Below, piece after piece: positions 49,735 to 57,584 of a DNA stretch of 64,000 nucleotides. Below the pieces are notes generated by a model that was given only the letters and a program-made list of their open reading frames with translations, had not been told where the DNA came from and did not search any database. Position 1 is the stretch's first letter, and the number at the start of each line of letters is the position of its first letter. The DNA comes from an uncultured Candidatus Peregrinibacteria bacterium (GTDB lineage: Bacteria; Patescibacteriota; Gracilibacteria; Peribacterales; Peribacteraceae), in NCBI GenBank assembly GCA_903854335.1, contig CAINVY010000013.1:124001-188000 (forward strand). Direction: 5' to 3'. A program made the position numbers and the translations under genes.

Positions 49735-50343
49735 ATGCGCAGAATTCTCTTCATTCTTTCTCTTGTTCTTGTTACGGCGTGTACGAGACAAGGTACGTTT
49801 CCCTCCGTCACCCGTTCCGCGTCGGGAGCATTAAGTTCGTCCATTGGAAACGAGTTTCCTTTTCCTCTGGATCGAGGTGTGCAGCGCATCACGAAGAAGC
49901 CGTTTGGCATCTTTGTGTCGCCGAGTCATTCGCCAATCCAACCGGAAAAATTTATGGGGTATCACACGGGAACGGATTTCGAAACATTTCCAAGTGAGAA
50001 GGCGAGCGATGTCGTGGTGTCGGCCGTCTGTGAAGGGACCGTGATCTTCGCGGGATGGGTGAAGGGATATGGCGGCGTTCTCATCCAGAGCTGCTTGCTC
50101 TCCGGCAATCCCGTCACCGTTCTCTACGGACATATGAACGCTTCATCTCTTCTCACGAAGGGAACTGCGCTTTATGCGGGGCAGCATATCGGATCGCTCG
50201 GGAAGGGGTTTAGCAGCGAAACGGACGGCGAGCGTAAGCATCTTCACTTGGGAGTGCATCGTGGAAGCCTTATTGATTTTCGGGGGTACGTTTCAGCCTC
50301 TTCGGCCTTGAGTCAGTGGATTAATGCCTATCCCTTGCGCTGA
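49735..50343 (+). CDS. M23-family (LytM-like) lipoprotein
   Basis: 202 residues. Lipoprotein signal MRRILFILSLVLVTACTRQ with Cys16. The C-terminal domain (80-200) has the M23 ligands: H in GYHTGTDFE with the Asp two residues on, and HLHLGVH near the end, plus a glycine-rich GWVKGYGGVLI strand and VLYGHM. It likely acts on peptidoglycan cross-links or serves as a regulator of wall hydrolases. The ATG at 49735 is preferred because the signal starts there. It has no close operon partner. Confidence 0.88.
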   Translation: MRRILFILSLVLVTACTRQGTFPSVTRSASGALSSSIGNEFPFPLDRGVQRITKKPFGIFVSPSHSPIQPEKFMGYHTGTDFETFPSEKASDVVVSAVCEGTVIFAGWVKGYGGVLIQSCLLSGNPVTVLYGHMNASSLLTKGTALYAGQHIGSLGKGFSSETDGERKHLHLGVHRGSLIDFRGYVSASSALSQWINAYPLR

Positions 50344-50372
50344 TCAACGATCTACCATAATTAGTGATATTA

Positions 50373-50381
50373 TGTTATAAT
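50373..50381 (+). promoter_or_regulatory. Extended -10 promoter of the EEP gene
   Basis: TGTTATAAT gives an extended -10 (TGn TATAAT) with no good -35. Predicted transcription starts near 50388, a few bases before the ATG at 50396. Confidence 0.5.
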
Positions 50382-50395
50382 ATACATCGTTGACT

Positions 50396-51136
50396 ATGGC
50401 CAAAAAACAAACATTCAAGGTGCTTCTCTGGAATATCGGTTATTCCACGGGACTTCGGGGGTCGATCCTTGGCTACCTCTTCGGCTGGACGCGCTACGTC
50501 TACACGCCGCGCTCCGTTCGGGCGAAGGTACGAAGTTCCATTCGATCGTTGCTCGCGAGTGAGAAGCCCGATCTCTGTTGCCTCTTGGAGCTGCGCAAGA
50601 AGAGGGGAATCTTGCCGCGTGCAGGACAGTACGCATTCCGTGTTTCGGATAATCAGTACGGACGTCGAAGTGTGCTTCGTTCCCTGCCGCTCTTTCGCAC
50701 CTGCGCGGACGGACTTCTCTCGCTCAGAAACGTGTCGTTTATCAAACGTTTCTTTCGATACGGGACAAAGAAGCTTGTGTACGACGTCGGTATCGGGCAC
50801 GGACTCCGGCTCCTCCTCGTACACTTCTCGCTGAACCGGCGTGTTCGAAAAAAGCAGTGCGAGGAACTCAAGGAGATAATCGGGAAGAGAGGCGACACGA
50901 TCGTCTGTGGGGATTTCAATATTTTTCAGGGGACGAGTGAAGTGCGCAGCCTCGCCACGGCATGCGCCTTGAAAATCGCGGGACCCCGCCGCGAACCGAC
51001 CTACCCCTCCTTGAAGCCGCGCAAACATTTCGATCTCTTCCTCTGCCCGAAGAGGCTCATGGTCTCCGCGAGCGCTTTTCCGAACATCCAGACGTCCGAT
51101 CATCTTCCGGTGTTGCTGACGTTGCAGTTTGCGTGA
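50396..51136 (+). CDS. Endonuclease/exonuclease/phosphatase (EEP) family protein
   Basis: 246 residues, soluble. Motifs of the EEP fold: KVLLWNIGYS near the N-terminus, CLLELRKK (metal-binding Glu), VHFSLNRRVRKKQCEEL, CGDFNIFQG (catalytic Asp/Asn) and SDHLPVLLTL at the end. EEP members cleave phosphodiesters of nucleic acids, lipids or nucleotides; the sequence does not tell which. The TTG at 50390 is a possible earlier start. Confidence 0.87.
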   Translation: MAKKQTFKVLLWNIGYSTGLRGSILGYLFGWTRYVYTPRSVRAKVRSSIRSLLASEKPDLCCLLELRKKRGILPRAGQYAFRVSDNQYGRRSVLRSLPLFRTCADGLLSLRNVSFIKRFFRYGTKKLVYDVGIGHGLRLLLVHFSLNRRVRKKQCEELKEIIGKRGDTIVCGDFNIFQGTSEVRSLATACALKIAGPRREPTYPSLKPRKHFDLFLCPKRLMVSASAFPNIQTSDHLPVLLTLQFA

Positions 51137-51238
51137 TGCCTTATAGTGCTTCTCTTTCTTTGTCAGGCGCGACACACTTCGCCTTTTTTCTCGGGGGCAA
51201 CATAAGGATTTACCTTTATTCTTCTTCATAATCTTTTC

Positions 51239-51281
51239 GTGGGGGGCCAGGGAACCTTGTTCGGTTCCCTAGGCCCCCCAC
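51239..51281. repeat. Long hairpin, island C copy
   Basis: GTGGGGGGCC pairs with GGCCCCCCAC and AGGGAACC with GGTTCCCT, loop TTGTTC, one unpaired A. See the island A copy for the paired base changes. Confidence 0.75.
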
Positions 51282-51522
51282 ACCCCCCTTACCCTCCTAA
51301 CGGTAACAATTTGTGGAACTATCAGAGTTGGAAGTGGGATATCCAGTGGGAACCATGGAATTTTCTTATTTATCGCGCTGCGGCGCGCACAAAAAACAAA
51401 CACCCATCGGTCGGAGCCGCGCACCACGGGGTGGAATAGCACCGAATGGTTTGAACTGAGCAAAAGAAATTCTCTGAATTGGGATGGCTTACGTTAGCAT
51501 TGGTGCGCGGAGCGCTTTCTTC

Positions 51523-51553
51523 GTCCTTCTTTCTCGCCCTGAGAAAGAAGGAC
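51523..51553. repeat. 13-bp hairpin, island C copy
   Basis: GTCCTTCTTTCTC, loop GCCCT, GAGAAAGAAGGAC. The inverted counterpart is at 12637-12667. Confidence 0.75.
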
Positions 51554-51616
51554 AAGCGTCCTCGTCGCGCCTGACAAGGAAAGAGAAGAAATCCAAGGAA
51601 AAAGAGGGAGAATGAT

Positions 51617-52894
51617 TTATTCCAGAAACTTGTGCTTGAGCTTCATCACATCACGATAGGGAACCGCGCCGGTGAGTTTCCCGTCTTCATCGATCACCGG
51701 AAGCGCGCGGAAGTCGTAGCGCGAGAAGAAATCAAGCGCCTCCTTGAGCGTGCTGCTCGGCTTCAGGGAGATGACATTGTCGACCATAACATCGCGCAGT
51801 TGTGCCTCTTCTTTCGCCTGGAGAAATTCCTTCAGGTTCATCACGCCGACGAGTCTTCCCGCTTCGTCCGTCACGTAGACGTACAGAATCACGGCCAGAT
51901 CCTTGGCTGTGTGATTGAAGTGCTCGCGCGCGTCGGTGACGCTAGTTTCCTGCGGCAGGGAGAAGATCTTCGTCGTCGAGAAGTGGGCGATCTTCTCTTC
52001 CTGGTGTTCAAGGATGGAGGAGATCTTTCGTTCGTGCTTGGGATTGACCGCGCGCAGGGCCTGCAGAATGGCGTGCGTCTCGACGTGGGGCAGGGAGGAG
52101 AGGATGTCCGCGGCCTGGCCGGAGGTCATCGTGCTCAGGAGCTGCGCGACGTGTTCCTTCTTGAGTGCCGGAACGAGATCGCGCTGGACCTGGGGCTCGA
52201 TTTCCTCGAGTGTGTCGGACGCCGTTTCCGGTTCGAGCTGGTTGAAGATGGCGACGCGCTGCCCGCTGTCGAGCTCTTCGATGATGTCCGCGAGATCGGC
52301 GGGATGGAAATCTTTCAGCGCCTCCTTCAGCACCGTGAGTTTCACGTCACCGGTGAAACTGCCGAGATTGGGAGGGAGGGATTGAATGTACTGCCACGGA
52401 ATCTTCCGGTCCTTATCCCTTCCGAACACACTGTAGTAGAGATTCGCGATCCACTTGATGCCGAGGCGGCGGAGGAATCGATAGTGGCTGATGTTCACGT
52501 CGGTCACGAGGAGTCTGTTGCCCTTCGCGAGCATCTTCACGTCGTAGACGATTTCGATCTCGCGATCCTCCATGTCGATGACCTTCTTATCGAGGATGTG
52601 ATCCTTGAGCAGGATGTCGGCTGGCTGGAGTTCCGTTTCGTATTCTTTCGTTCCTTCGATCGACACCACGATCTCGTTGCGCTTGAGCAGCTTCACTTTC
52701 TCCCATGGAATGAGGAGCCGCGGCTCGCCGAAAGGGCGCTTCACGAGAATTTTCGTCACCTCCGGAAACGGCTGCGCCTCCGCGATGATGAGATCCCACA
52801 GACGTCCGATTTTCTTCCCACGCGCGCTCACCCGAGCGCCGAGGATATCCGTCAGATAGGTGACGTGGCCGACAGAAGCATCCGATCCGTTCAT
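51617..52894 (-). CDS. Soluble PRC-barrel/MgtE-N/CBS protein
   Basis: 425 residues without membrane helices. Two PRC-barrel-like segments (about 10-85 and 95-165), an MgtE N-terminal superhelical domain (195-300; HPADLADIIEELDSGQRVAI, FNQLEPETASDTLEEIEP) and a pair of CBS domains (310-425). This is the regulatory cytosolic half of MgtE Mg2+ channels without the channel. It overlaps the upstream small membrane gene by ATGA and shares an operon with the NRAMP-like transporter, so it probably gates or senses Mg2+ or nucleotide for that transporter (inference). Confidence 0.88.
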   Translation of the reverse strand: MNGSDASVGHVTYLTDILGARVSARGKKIGRLWDLIIAEAQPFPEVTKILVKRPFGEPRLLIPWEKVKLLKRNEIVVSIEGTKEYETELQPADILLKDHILDKKVIDMEDREIEIVYDVKMLAKGNRLLVTDVNISHYRFLRRLGIKWIANLYYSVFGRDKDRKIPWQYIQSLPPNLGSFTGDVKLTVLKEALKDFHPADLADIIEELDSGQRVAIFNQLEPETASDTLEEIEPQVQRDLVPALKKEHVAQLLSTMTSGQAADILSSLPHVETHAILQALRAVNPKHERKISSILEHQEEKIAHFSTTKIFSLPQETSVTDAREHFNHTAKDLAVILYVYVTDEAGRLVGVMNLKEFLQAKEEAQLRDVMVDNVISLKPSSTLKEALDFFSRYDFRALPVIDEDGKLTGAVPYRDVMKLKHKFLE

Positions 52895-53100
52895 GTATGG
52901 AGAAGAGTGTAGAACTTGTAGAAGAGAATGGCGATCAGAAGGAAGAGGTAGATGCGGAGAACGAGGAGCGCGAACTTCACGGCAGGGCTCGTTTGGATGC
53001 GCGGGGTGGCGTACTTGCGGTTGATCTCCGAGATCTTCGCAGTGCGATCTTTGAAGAATATCTTGATGCGCGTAACGGTGTTTTGGACGAAGGAAGCCAT
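52891..53100 (-). CDS. Small single-helix membrane protein
   Basis: 69 residues: a basic soluble half, then one membrane helix (VKFALLVLRIYLFLLIAILF, about 41-60). I do not recognise a family. It lies between the NRAMP-like gene (8 bases) and the MgtE/CBS gene (overlap), so it is likely a subunit or linker of that transporter set. Confidence 0.65.
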   Translation of the reverse strand: MASFVQNTVTRIKIFFKDRTAKISEINRKYATPRIQTSPAVKFALLVLRIYLFLLIAILFYKFYTLLHT

Positions 53101-53108
53101 GAAGCGGA

Positions 53109-54377
53109 TCAGGTGAAGAGGCCGGGGAAGAGCGCGGAAATGCTGTAGAGCGTCGAGAGAACGATGATGATGGTCACGATTCCGATGTTGACGATGTTCT
53201 GCCAGAGCGTGTTCTTATATTTGCCCATGAGCGTTGCGTCATTGAGGAGGAGAATGAGGAAGACGAGTGCGGCCGGGAGGAGCGTGGTTGCGATCACCTG
53301 CACGAAGAGGGTGATGAGGACGAGCGGGGCGCCGGGAATGAGGACGACGCAGCCCGCGGAGAAGATGAGGAGGAAGTACGAGGCATAGAACCACGGCGCT
53401 TCGCGGATCTTGTGGTTGAGGGAGTGCGCCCAGCCGAACACTTCGCCGAACGCCCAGGAGCTCGCGAGCGAGATGCAGATGGCGCCGAGGAAGCCGGCAT
53501 CGAAGAGTCCGATAGCGAGGAATGTTCCGAGGTAGCGGCTGATAGGCATCAGCATCCGCGCCGCCTGATCCGCACTCTGAATGTTCATCCCCTTGAGGAG
53601 CGTTCCCGTCACGATGATGCAGAAGAAGGCGACGAAGACCGTGAAGGTCGCGCCGACGGCCGTGTCGAGCTTTCCCCACGGGATGTCTTTCTCCTGTAAT
53701 CCCTTATCGACGACGGAACTCTGTTGGAAGAAGACCATCCACGGCGCGATGGTCGTGCCGATATTCGCCATGAGGAAGAAGAACATTTCGCCGGTGAGTC
53801 CTCCGGGAAAGTTGGGGATCAGGGCTCCGCGAATCACTTGATGCAGATCCGGGTGGACGAGGAACGCGGCGGGAACGTAGATGAGGTTGAGGGCGCAGAA
53901 GACGATGGCGACTTTTTCCCACGTCCAATATTTCCCCTGGAGAACCATGATGAGCATAAGGACGGTGACGATCAAGATGGTGACGATGTTCGGAACGCCG
54001 AAGATGCGCAGCGCCGCCGTCATGCCGATGAATTCCGTGATGAGCGTGAGCCAGTCCGAGAGGACGAGATCGATAAGGGAGAACCATCCCCAGAAAGGAC
54101 CGAATGCATCGAAGATCGCCTCCGCATGTCCGCGCTTCGTCACGGCACCAAGGCGCACGGTCATCTCTTGTACGAAGTAGGCGACGGGCCCGAGGAGAAT
54201 CAGAAACCACAGCAAGCCATAGCCGAACTTCGCGCCTGTGGCGGTGTAGGTCGTGAGGCCTCCCGCATCATTATCCGCGACCATGACAATGATTCCCGGT
54301 CCTGCGATCAGAAAGTAAAGTTGCAGAGTCTTTACGACGCGGCGGTACCGGTAGTAGATCTTCGAGAAGATGTTCAT
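53109..54377 (-). CDS. NRAMP-family metal transporter with altered binding motifs
   Basis: 422 residues, about eleven membrane helices. The usual TM1 DPGN is DNDAGG (residues 35-40), and the TM6 MPH region reads TIAPWM (209-214), lacking the Met that favours Mn2+/Fe2+. NRAMP-related Mg2+ transporters also lack that Met. Together with the MgtE-type partner downstream, Mg2+ is a reasonable guess for the substrate. First gene of a three-gene operon. Confidence 0.85.
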   Translation of the reverse strand: MNIFSKIYYRYRRVVKTLQLYFLIAGPGIIVMVADNDAGGLTTYTATGAKFGYGLLWFLILLGPVAYFVQEMTVRLGAVTKRGHAEAIFDAFGPFWGWFSLIDLVLSDWLTLITEFIGMTAALRIFGVPNIVTILIVTVLMLIMVLQGKYWTWEKVAIVFCALNLIYVPAAFLVHPDLHQVIRGALIPNFPGGLTGEMFFFLMANIGTTIAPWMVFFQQSSVVDKGLQEKDIPWGKLDTAVGATFTVFVAFFCIIVTGTLLKGMNIQSADQAARMLMPISRYLGTFLAIGLFDAGFLGAICISLASSWAFGEVFGWAHSLNHKIREAPWFYASYFLLIFSAGCVVLIPGAPLVLITLFVQVIATTLLPAALVFLILLLNDATLMGKYKNTLWQNIVNIGIVTIIIVLSTLYSISALFPGLFT

Positions 54378-54483
54378 GCGCGGTCAGGGAAATGCGCAGA
54401 ATTTGTGAGACCCTAGTCCTCTCGCCTTGGCTTTGGCAAGAAGAAATGGCTCGAGATTGGATGAGGTACTTTCGCCGGTGCTA

Positions 54484-54885
54484 CTACGCTTCGCGAGCGG
54501 GAGCAGTCTTCCCTTGGAGCTTGGCGATCTGATCGTCGAGTTCGCCTCCGGTGAGGGGGATGATTTTGCGTTCGGTGTCGCCGCCGAGCCCCCTCACTTT
54601 ATTCTGCTTGTCTCGGTACGTTTTCAAGTCTTGTGCCGCCAATCCGAAGAGGACTCCGCCGGCGAGCGGCAGCACCGATGGTGAGTGTTGCATCCACGGA
54701 TACGCGAGCAAAGCTCCGGCAGTTATTTTCGCCGGGGAGGCGACAACGTATTCCATGGTACGTCTGACTCCGCTCCTCGTGGCATTCAATACTGCATGGA
54801 GTGTCTGACCTACTCTGCTCTCTCCCACTTCGGGGGAGCGAGAGGGAAGATCGGGAGAAACTGGCGGTGTGGGAGGAGTGTCCAT
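54484..54885 (-). CDS. Unknown small protein with a possible membrane hairpin
   Basis: 133 residues from the ATG at 54885. A Pro/Ser-rich N-terminus (MDTPPTPPVSPD) is followed by an amphipathic helix, a hydrophobic stretch (ITAGALLAYPW to VLPLAGGVLFGLAA) that could form a membrane hairpin, and a charged C-terminus. No family recognised. A promoter with a consensus TTGACA precedes it, which supports a real gene. Confidence 0.55.
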   Translation of the reverse strand: MDTPPTPPVSPDLPSRSPEVGESRVGQTLHAVLNATRSGVRRTMEYVVASPAKITAGALLAYPWMQHSPSVLPLAGGVLFGLAAQDLKTYRDKQNKVRGLGGDTERKIIPLTGGELDDQIAKLQGKTAPAREA

Positions 54886-54891
54886 GCCGTT

Positions 54892-54919
54892 ATAGTACAA
54901 ACATATCAAAATTTGTCAA
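54892..54919 (-). promoter_or_regulatory. Promoter of the 54484-54885 gene
   Basis: Minus-strand TTGACA (54919-54914), 16 bases, TACTAT (54897-54892). TATAAC three bases further on is an alternative -10. The predicted start falls on or very near the ATG at 54885, so the mRNA may be leaderless. Confidence 0.55.
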
Positions 54920-55071
54920 TTATCATATGCATCTGCTGTTAGCTATTGGGATGAAGTGGAGAAGGAAGTTCTAGCTTCTGTGAGGCGTCTGCGATTCCAG
55001 CGAGTTATGGGGGGGCTGGTACACAAACTTCGTTTTTTCCGATCTTCTCAAATGCCCTATAAACAGCTCAA

Positions 55072-55100
55072 TTGCGATCTAGCTCCAACGTTGCTATACT
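55072..55100 (+). promoter_or_regulatory. Strong promoter of the clan CD peptidase gene
   Basis: TTGCGA (55072-55077), exactly 17 bases, and TATACT (55095-55100) with TGC before it (extended -10). Predicted start near 55107, about 12 bases before the ATG at 55119; no Shine-Dalgarno sequence. Confidence 0.65.
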
Positions 55101-55118
55101 ATTCAATACAAAACAAAT

Positions 55119-56579
55119 ATGGAAAAACCAACAGAAGCTCTTCCAACAGGCAAGGAAGATTATGCATTACCGGAGGTGCTCGTATCACCTCATATCATTG
55201 GATTGCCTCCCAACGAAAAAGTGCAGTCTGATGCAGGGGACGAGCAGGCGCTAAAAAGAGTTGATACCCTGATTAAAGATTACGAGAAGAATACTGAGAA
55301 CACGATCCCCAAGGATTGGAAAGTTGCACCTCTCGGAGAAACAAAAAAGGAAAAAAAATGGCTTGAGATGTGTCACAGCATTGCATCGGGAAAGGAAGAA
55401 ACCATCATTGAGGGTTTATTGGGCGGCGTACAATGCGGCAGTTTCCCGCTCAGAGATGGGAGAACGCTGCAAGTCGAGATCCCGAAAGACGGTCCGAATG
55501 CGAAGCAAATTCTCTGTACGCTCGAAACGCCTCGTGGCACCAAAGAACGATGGAAACTCTCTCCTCTTTTTATTGAGCATGATGATGGGGCACGTCAGAC
55601 GCTTCAGGAGATCCACATATGCCGCATCACGCTTCTCAATGGGGAACAGCCAACAGATGTTTCAGCCTCCATTCAGATGGACCGTTTTTTTCATCCATCT
55701 ACACGAAGGTGGTTGTGGGCGACAATTCGAAGAAAGGCAGAGCTGACACCGATCGATTGCGATGCGTTCACCCAGCAAACACGCCGTGTCCTTAGGCAGT
55801 ACAGGAGCCATGAAAGGGATGCAGCGAACATTCAGGCTCTCGATCTTCCCAAAAACGAGCCGATTGGATATATGGCTCTCCTCGGGAGCGATGAGGATTC
55901 ATCTTTCATGGCTGATAACGCAACATTTTTCACAAAAGTTCTTGCGAAGCAGGGATACGACATCTATTGCTCGCCGGGGGCAGGAAGTATCGAGCCTCTG
56001 GAGGCTGGGAAGCGCTCACCTTCGGACATCATTCGAAGCACTATCAGCGTGTACAGAAAACAAGGAATCAGATCATTGTTCATCGACCTGTACGGGCATG
56101 GAGATGAAGACGGAGGTGGCATCATCTTTCAGGGGCAGAGGCGCGAATTGTTGGATATTGCGATTTCTCGCAAAATGAAGTGCCTCTCCCCCGATGAACT
56201 ACGAAAGATCATAGAAGAGAACCGGGACATGCAAATCTTTTGCAAAACAAATGCCTGTTTTGGAGGCAATTTCTATAGCGCCATGCAAGCCCCTTTTACG
56301 AATGACAAAGCAATGCGCGAACAGTACGTATTCACAGAAGTGGATCGCGAGGTTGTAAATATTGATAGCTTCAGTGGAGGCACTATCCCGCTTTCTGTGT
56401 ACCGAGCGGTGCTCATTGAGAGCATCAATAATGGCATCCCTTTTGGTGAGGCGCACCTGCGGGCGTATCGCGCCGCAAAAGAGCGGTATGGATTCATGCC
56501 TCAGTTCTGGCGTATCACACCTACAAGAACATTCCACACATCCGACGCATCAAAACCCTCCGGAGCTAACATCGGGTGA
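55119..56579 (+). CDS. Putative clan CD cysteine peptidase (caspase/legumain-like fold)
   Basis: 486 residues, no signal peptide. The region 245-440 has the order of a clan CD catalytic domain: a strand YMALLGSDED, a helix, a hydrophobic strand and His in SLFIDLYGHGDEDGGG (H327), then MQIFCKTNACFGGNF with C380. The H-G ... [DN]-[AT]-C-x-G pair 53 residues apart fits C13 (legumain, GPI8) or C14 (caspase-like) peptidases. The N-terminal 240 residues are unrecognised. Codon and base use look more AT-rich than in the neighbours, and it stands alone, so recent acquisition is possible. Confidence 0.68.
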   Translation: MEKPTEALPTGKEDYALPEVLVSPHIIGLPPNEKVQSDAGDEQALKRVDTLIKDYEKNTENTIPKDWKVAPLGETKKEKKWLEMCHSIASGKEETIIEGLLGGVQCGSFPLRDGRTLQVEIPKDGPNAKQILCTLETPRGTKERWKLSPLFIEHDDGARQTLQEIHICRITLLNGEQPTDVSASIQMDRFFHPSTRRWLWATIRRKAELTPIDCDAFTQQTRRVLRQYRSHERDAANIQALDLPKNEPIGYMALLGSDEDSSFMADNATFFTKVLAKQGYDIYCSPGAGSIEPLEAGKRSPSDIIRSTISVYRKQGIRSLFIDLYGHGDEDGGGIIFQGQRRELLDIAISRKMKCLSPDELRKIIEENRDMQIFCKTNACFGGNFYSAMQAPFTNDKAMREQYVFTEVDREVVNIDSFSGGTIPLSVYRAVLIESINNGIPFGEAHLRAYRAAKERYGFMPQFWRITPTRTFHTSDASKPSGANIG

Positions 56580-56647
56580 TGATATTAGAGAGCTGCTCTC
56601 AAAAAAAATCTCGGCGCAGCTCCGATCACAGATAGGAGCGAAGACGC

Positions 56648-56667
56648 CTGCCTGCCGGCAGGCAGGG
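56648..56667. repeat. 20-bp palindrome, second GCCTGCCTG copy
   Basis: CCTGCCTGCC followed by GGCAGGCAGG, as at 12677-12698. It lies in the 238-base gap after the peptidase gene, which holds nothing else I can identify. Confidence 0.8.
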
Positions 56668-56817
56668 ATGGAGCCCCCTGTTGGAGCAGGTGAGGAATGT
56701 GGTGGAGAGAGGAAATGACCGAAGTGCGGACTGGGGACAGTGAACAGAAGTCTCGCACTATGCTTGTTGATTGCCCGGCTAAATCTTATGCGGGCCAAGC
56801 AGCGTTAGATGTTGCCT

Positions 56818-57273
56818 CTAACGGGTCGGAATCTCCCGGAATGTCACCGTGCTTGGAAGCACGAATTGTGAGTCATCTTCTGGCCATGCGCCACATGTTG
56901 CAGACATTTTCGTACTCATATCGGGCGCTCCACTCCTCGTCGCTGCGGCGAGCTTGGCCGTTGGCACCTCGAGTCCATTGGTCATCCCATCGAGCCACAG
57001 ATATGCTATTTTTTTGAGTATGATTATATGAGACTGCGTTTCTTTTCCCTGGGCTGTTGAGGTGATGTCCACGTGCATCTTATCAGCCATGACGTAGACG
57101 GTGCCGTTCACTTGCCCATTTGCTTTGTCATACGTCGCAGTGCACTTCTGCGAAGTATTTCCTGCGAGCAAATCATTCAGAGAGGTCTGTACTTTCTGTG
57201 TCGCAGGGGCACCGCATGCGCTCAATGTGATCATCAGGGTTCCTGCTACAAGCCAGAGTCGTGAGAGTTTCAT
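56818..57273 (-). CDS. Lipoprotein of unknown function
   Basis: 151 residues. The signal MKLSRLWLVAGTLMITLSAC ends with lipobox Cys20. The mature part has two further Cys (QKCTATYD and SATCGAWPE) and a beta-rich pattern (VNGTVYVMADKMHVDITSTA) reminiscent of the LolA/LppX-like barrel, but this is weak. No operon partner; it faces the peptidase gene. Confidence 0.72.
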   Translation of the reverse strand: MKLSRLWLVAGTLMITLSACGAPATQKVQTSLNDLLAGNTSQKCTATYDKANGQVNGTVYVMADKMHVDITSTAQGKETQSHIIILKKIAYLWLDGMTNGLEVPTAKLAAATRSGAPDMSTKMSATCGAWPEDDSQFVLPSTVTFREIPTR

Positions 57274-57360
57274 AATAAAGAGTGGGGAGACAAATTGCTT
57301 CTTTGAAGTGTACCGCGAAGCGCAAGCGAAACCAAGATCTGCCGGTTTGATGTGATTGGA

Positions 57361-57435
57361 TGGAGCCGCTGACCAGATTTGAACTGGTGACCCTCGGTTT
57401 ACGATACCGATGCTCTACCACTGAGCTACAGCGGC
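57361..57435 (-). tRNA. tRNA-Thr (anticodon CGU)
   Basis: The minus strand folds as a full cloverleaf: acceptor GCCGCTG/CAGCGGC, D stem GCTC/GAGC, anticodon stem TCGGT/ACCGA with loop ATCGTAA (anticodon CGT), variable GGGTC, T stem ACCAG/CTGGT with TTCAAAT. Discriminator T and an encoded CCA follow (57363-57361). Confidence 0.93.
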
Positions 57436-57584
57436 CTGACATGCAAGGAACGGGAGTTCTGCGATGGCGAAGAACCGATGGGGCTCTCAATCAGCGCGGG
57501 CGATACCGTAGCAAATCGTATTCGGTCTGTCGAATGGTCGAGACATTGATTCGGCAGGCGGCCGCTCCTCGCTAGAATACGGTC

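Larger units (their letters stand above)
51149..51588. repeat. Mosaic repeat island C with terminal inverted repeats
   Basis: The 440-base island is bounded by 25-base inverted repeats with one mismatch: 51149-51173 (CTTTCTTTGTCAGGCGCGAC in its core) and 51564-51588. Inside are the long hairpin at 51239, a module shared with island A (51226-51365) and a segment shared with island B (51409-51553). No ORF is credible. The terminal repeats give it a MITE-like outline; I did not see clear target-site duplications. Confidence 0.72.
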
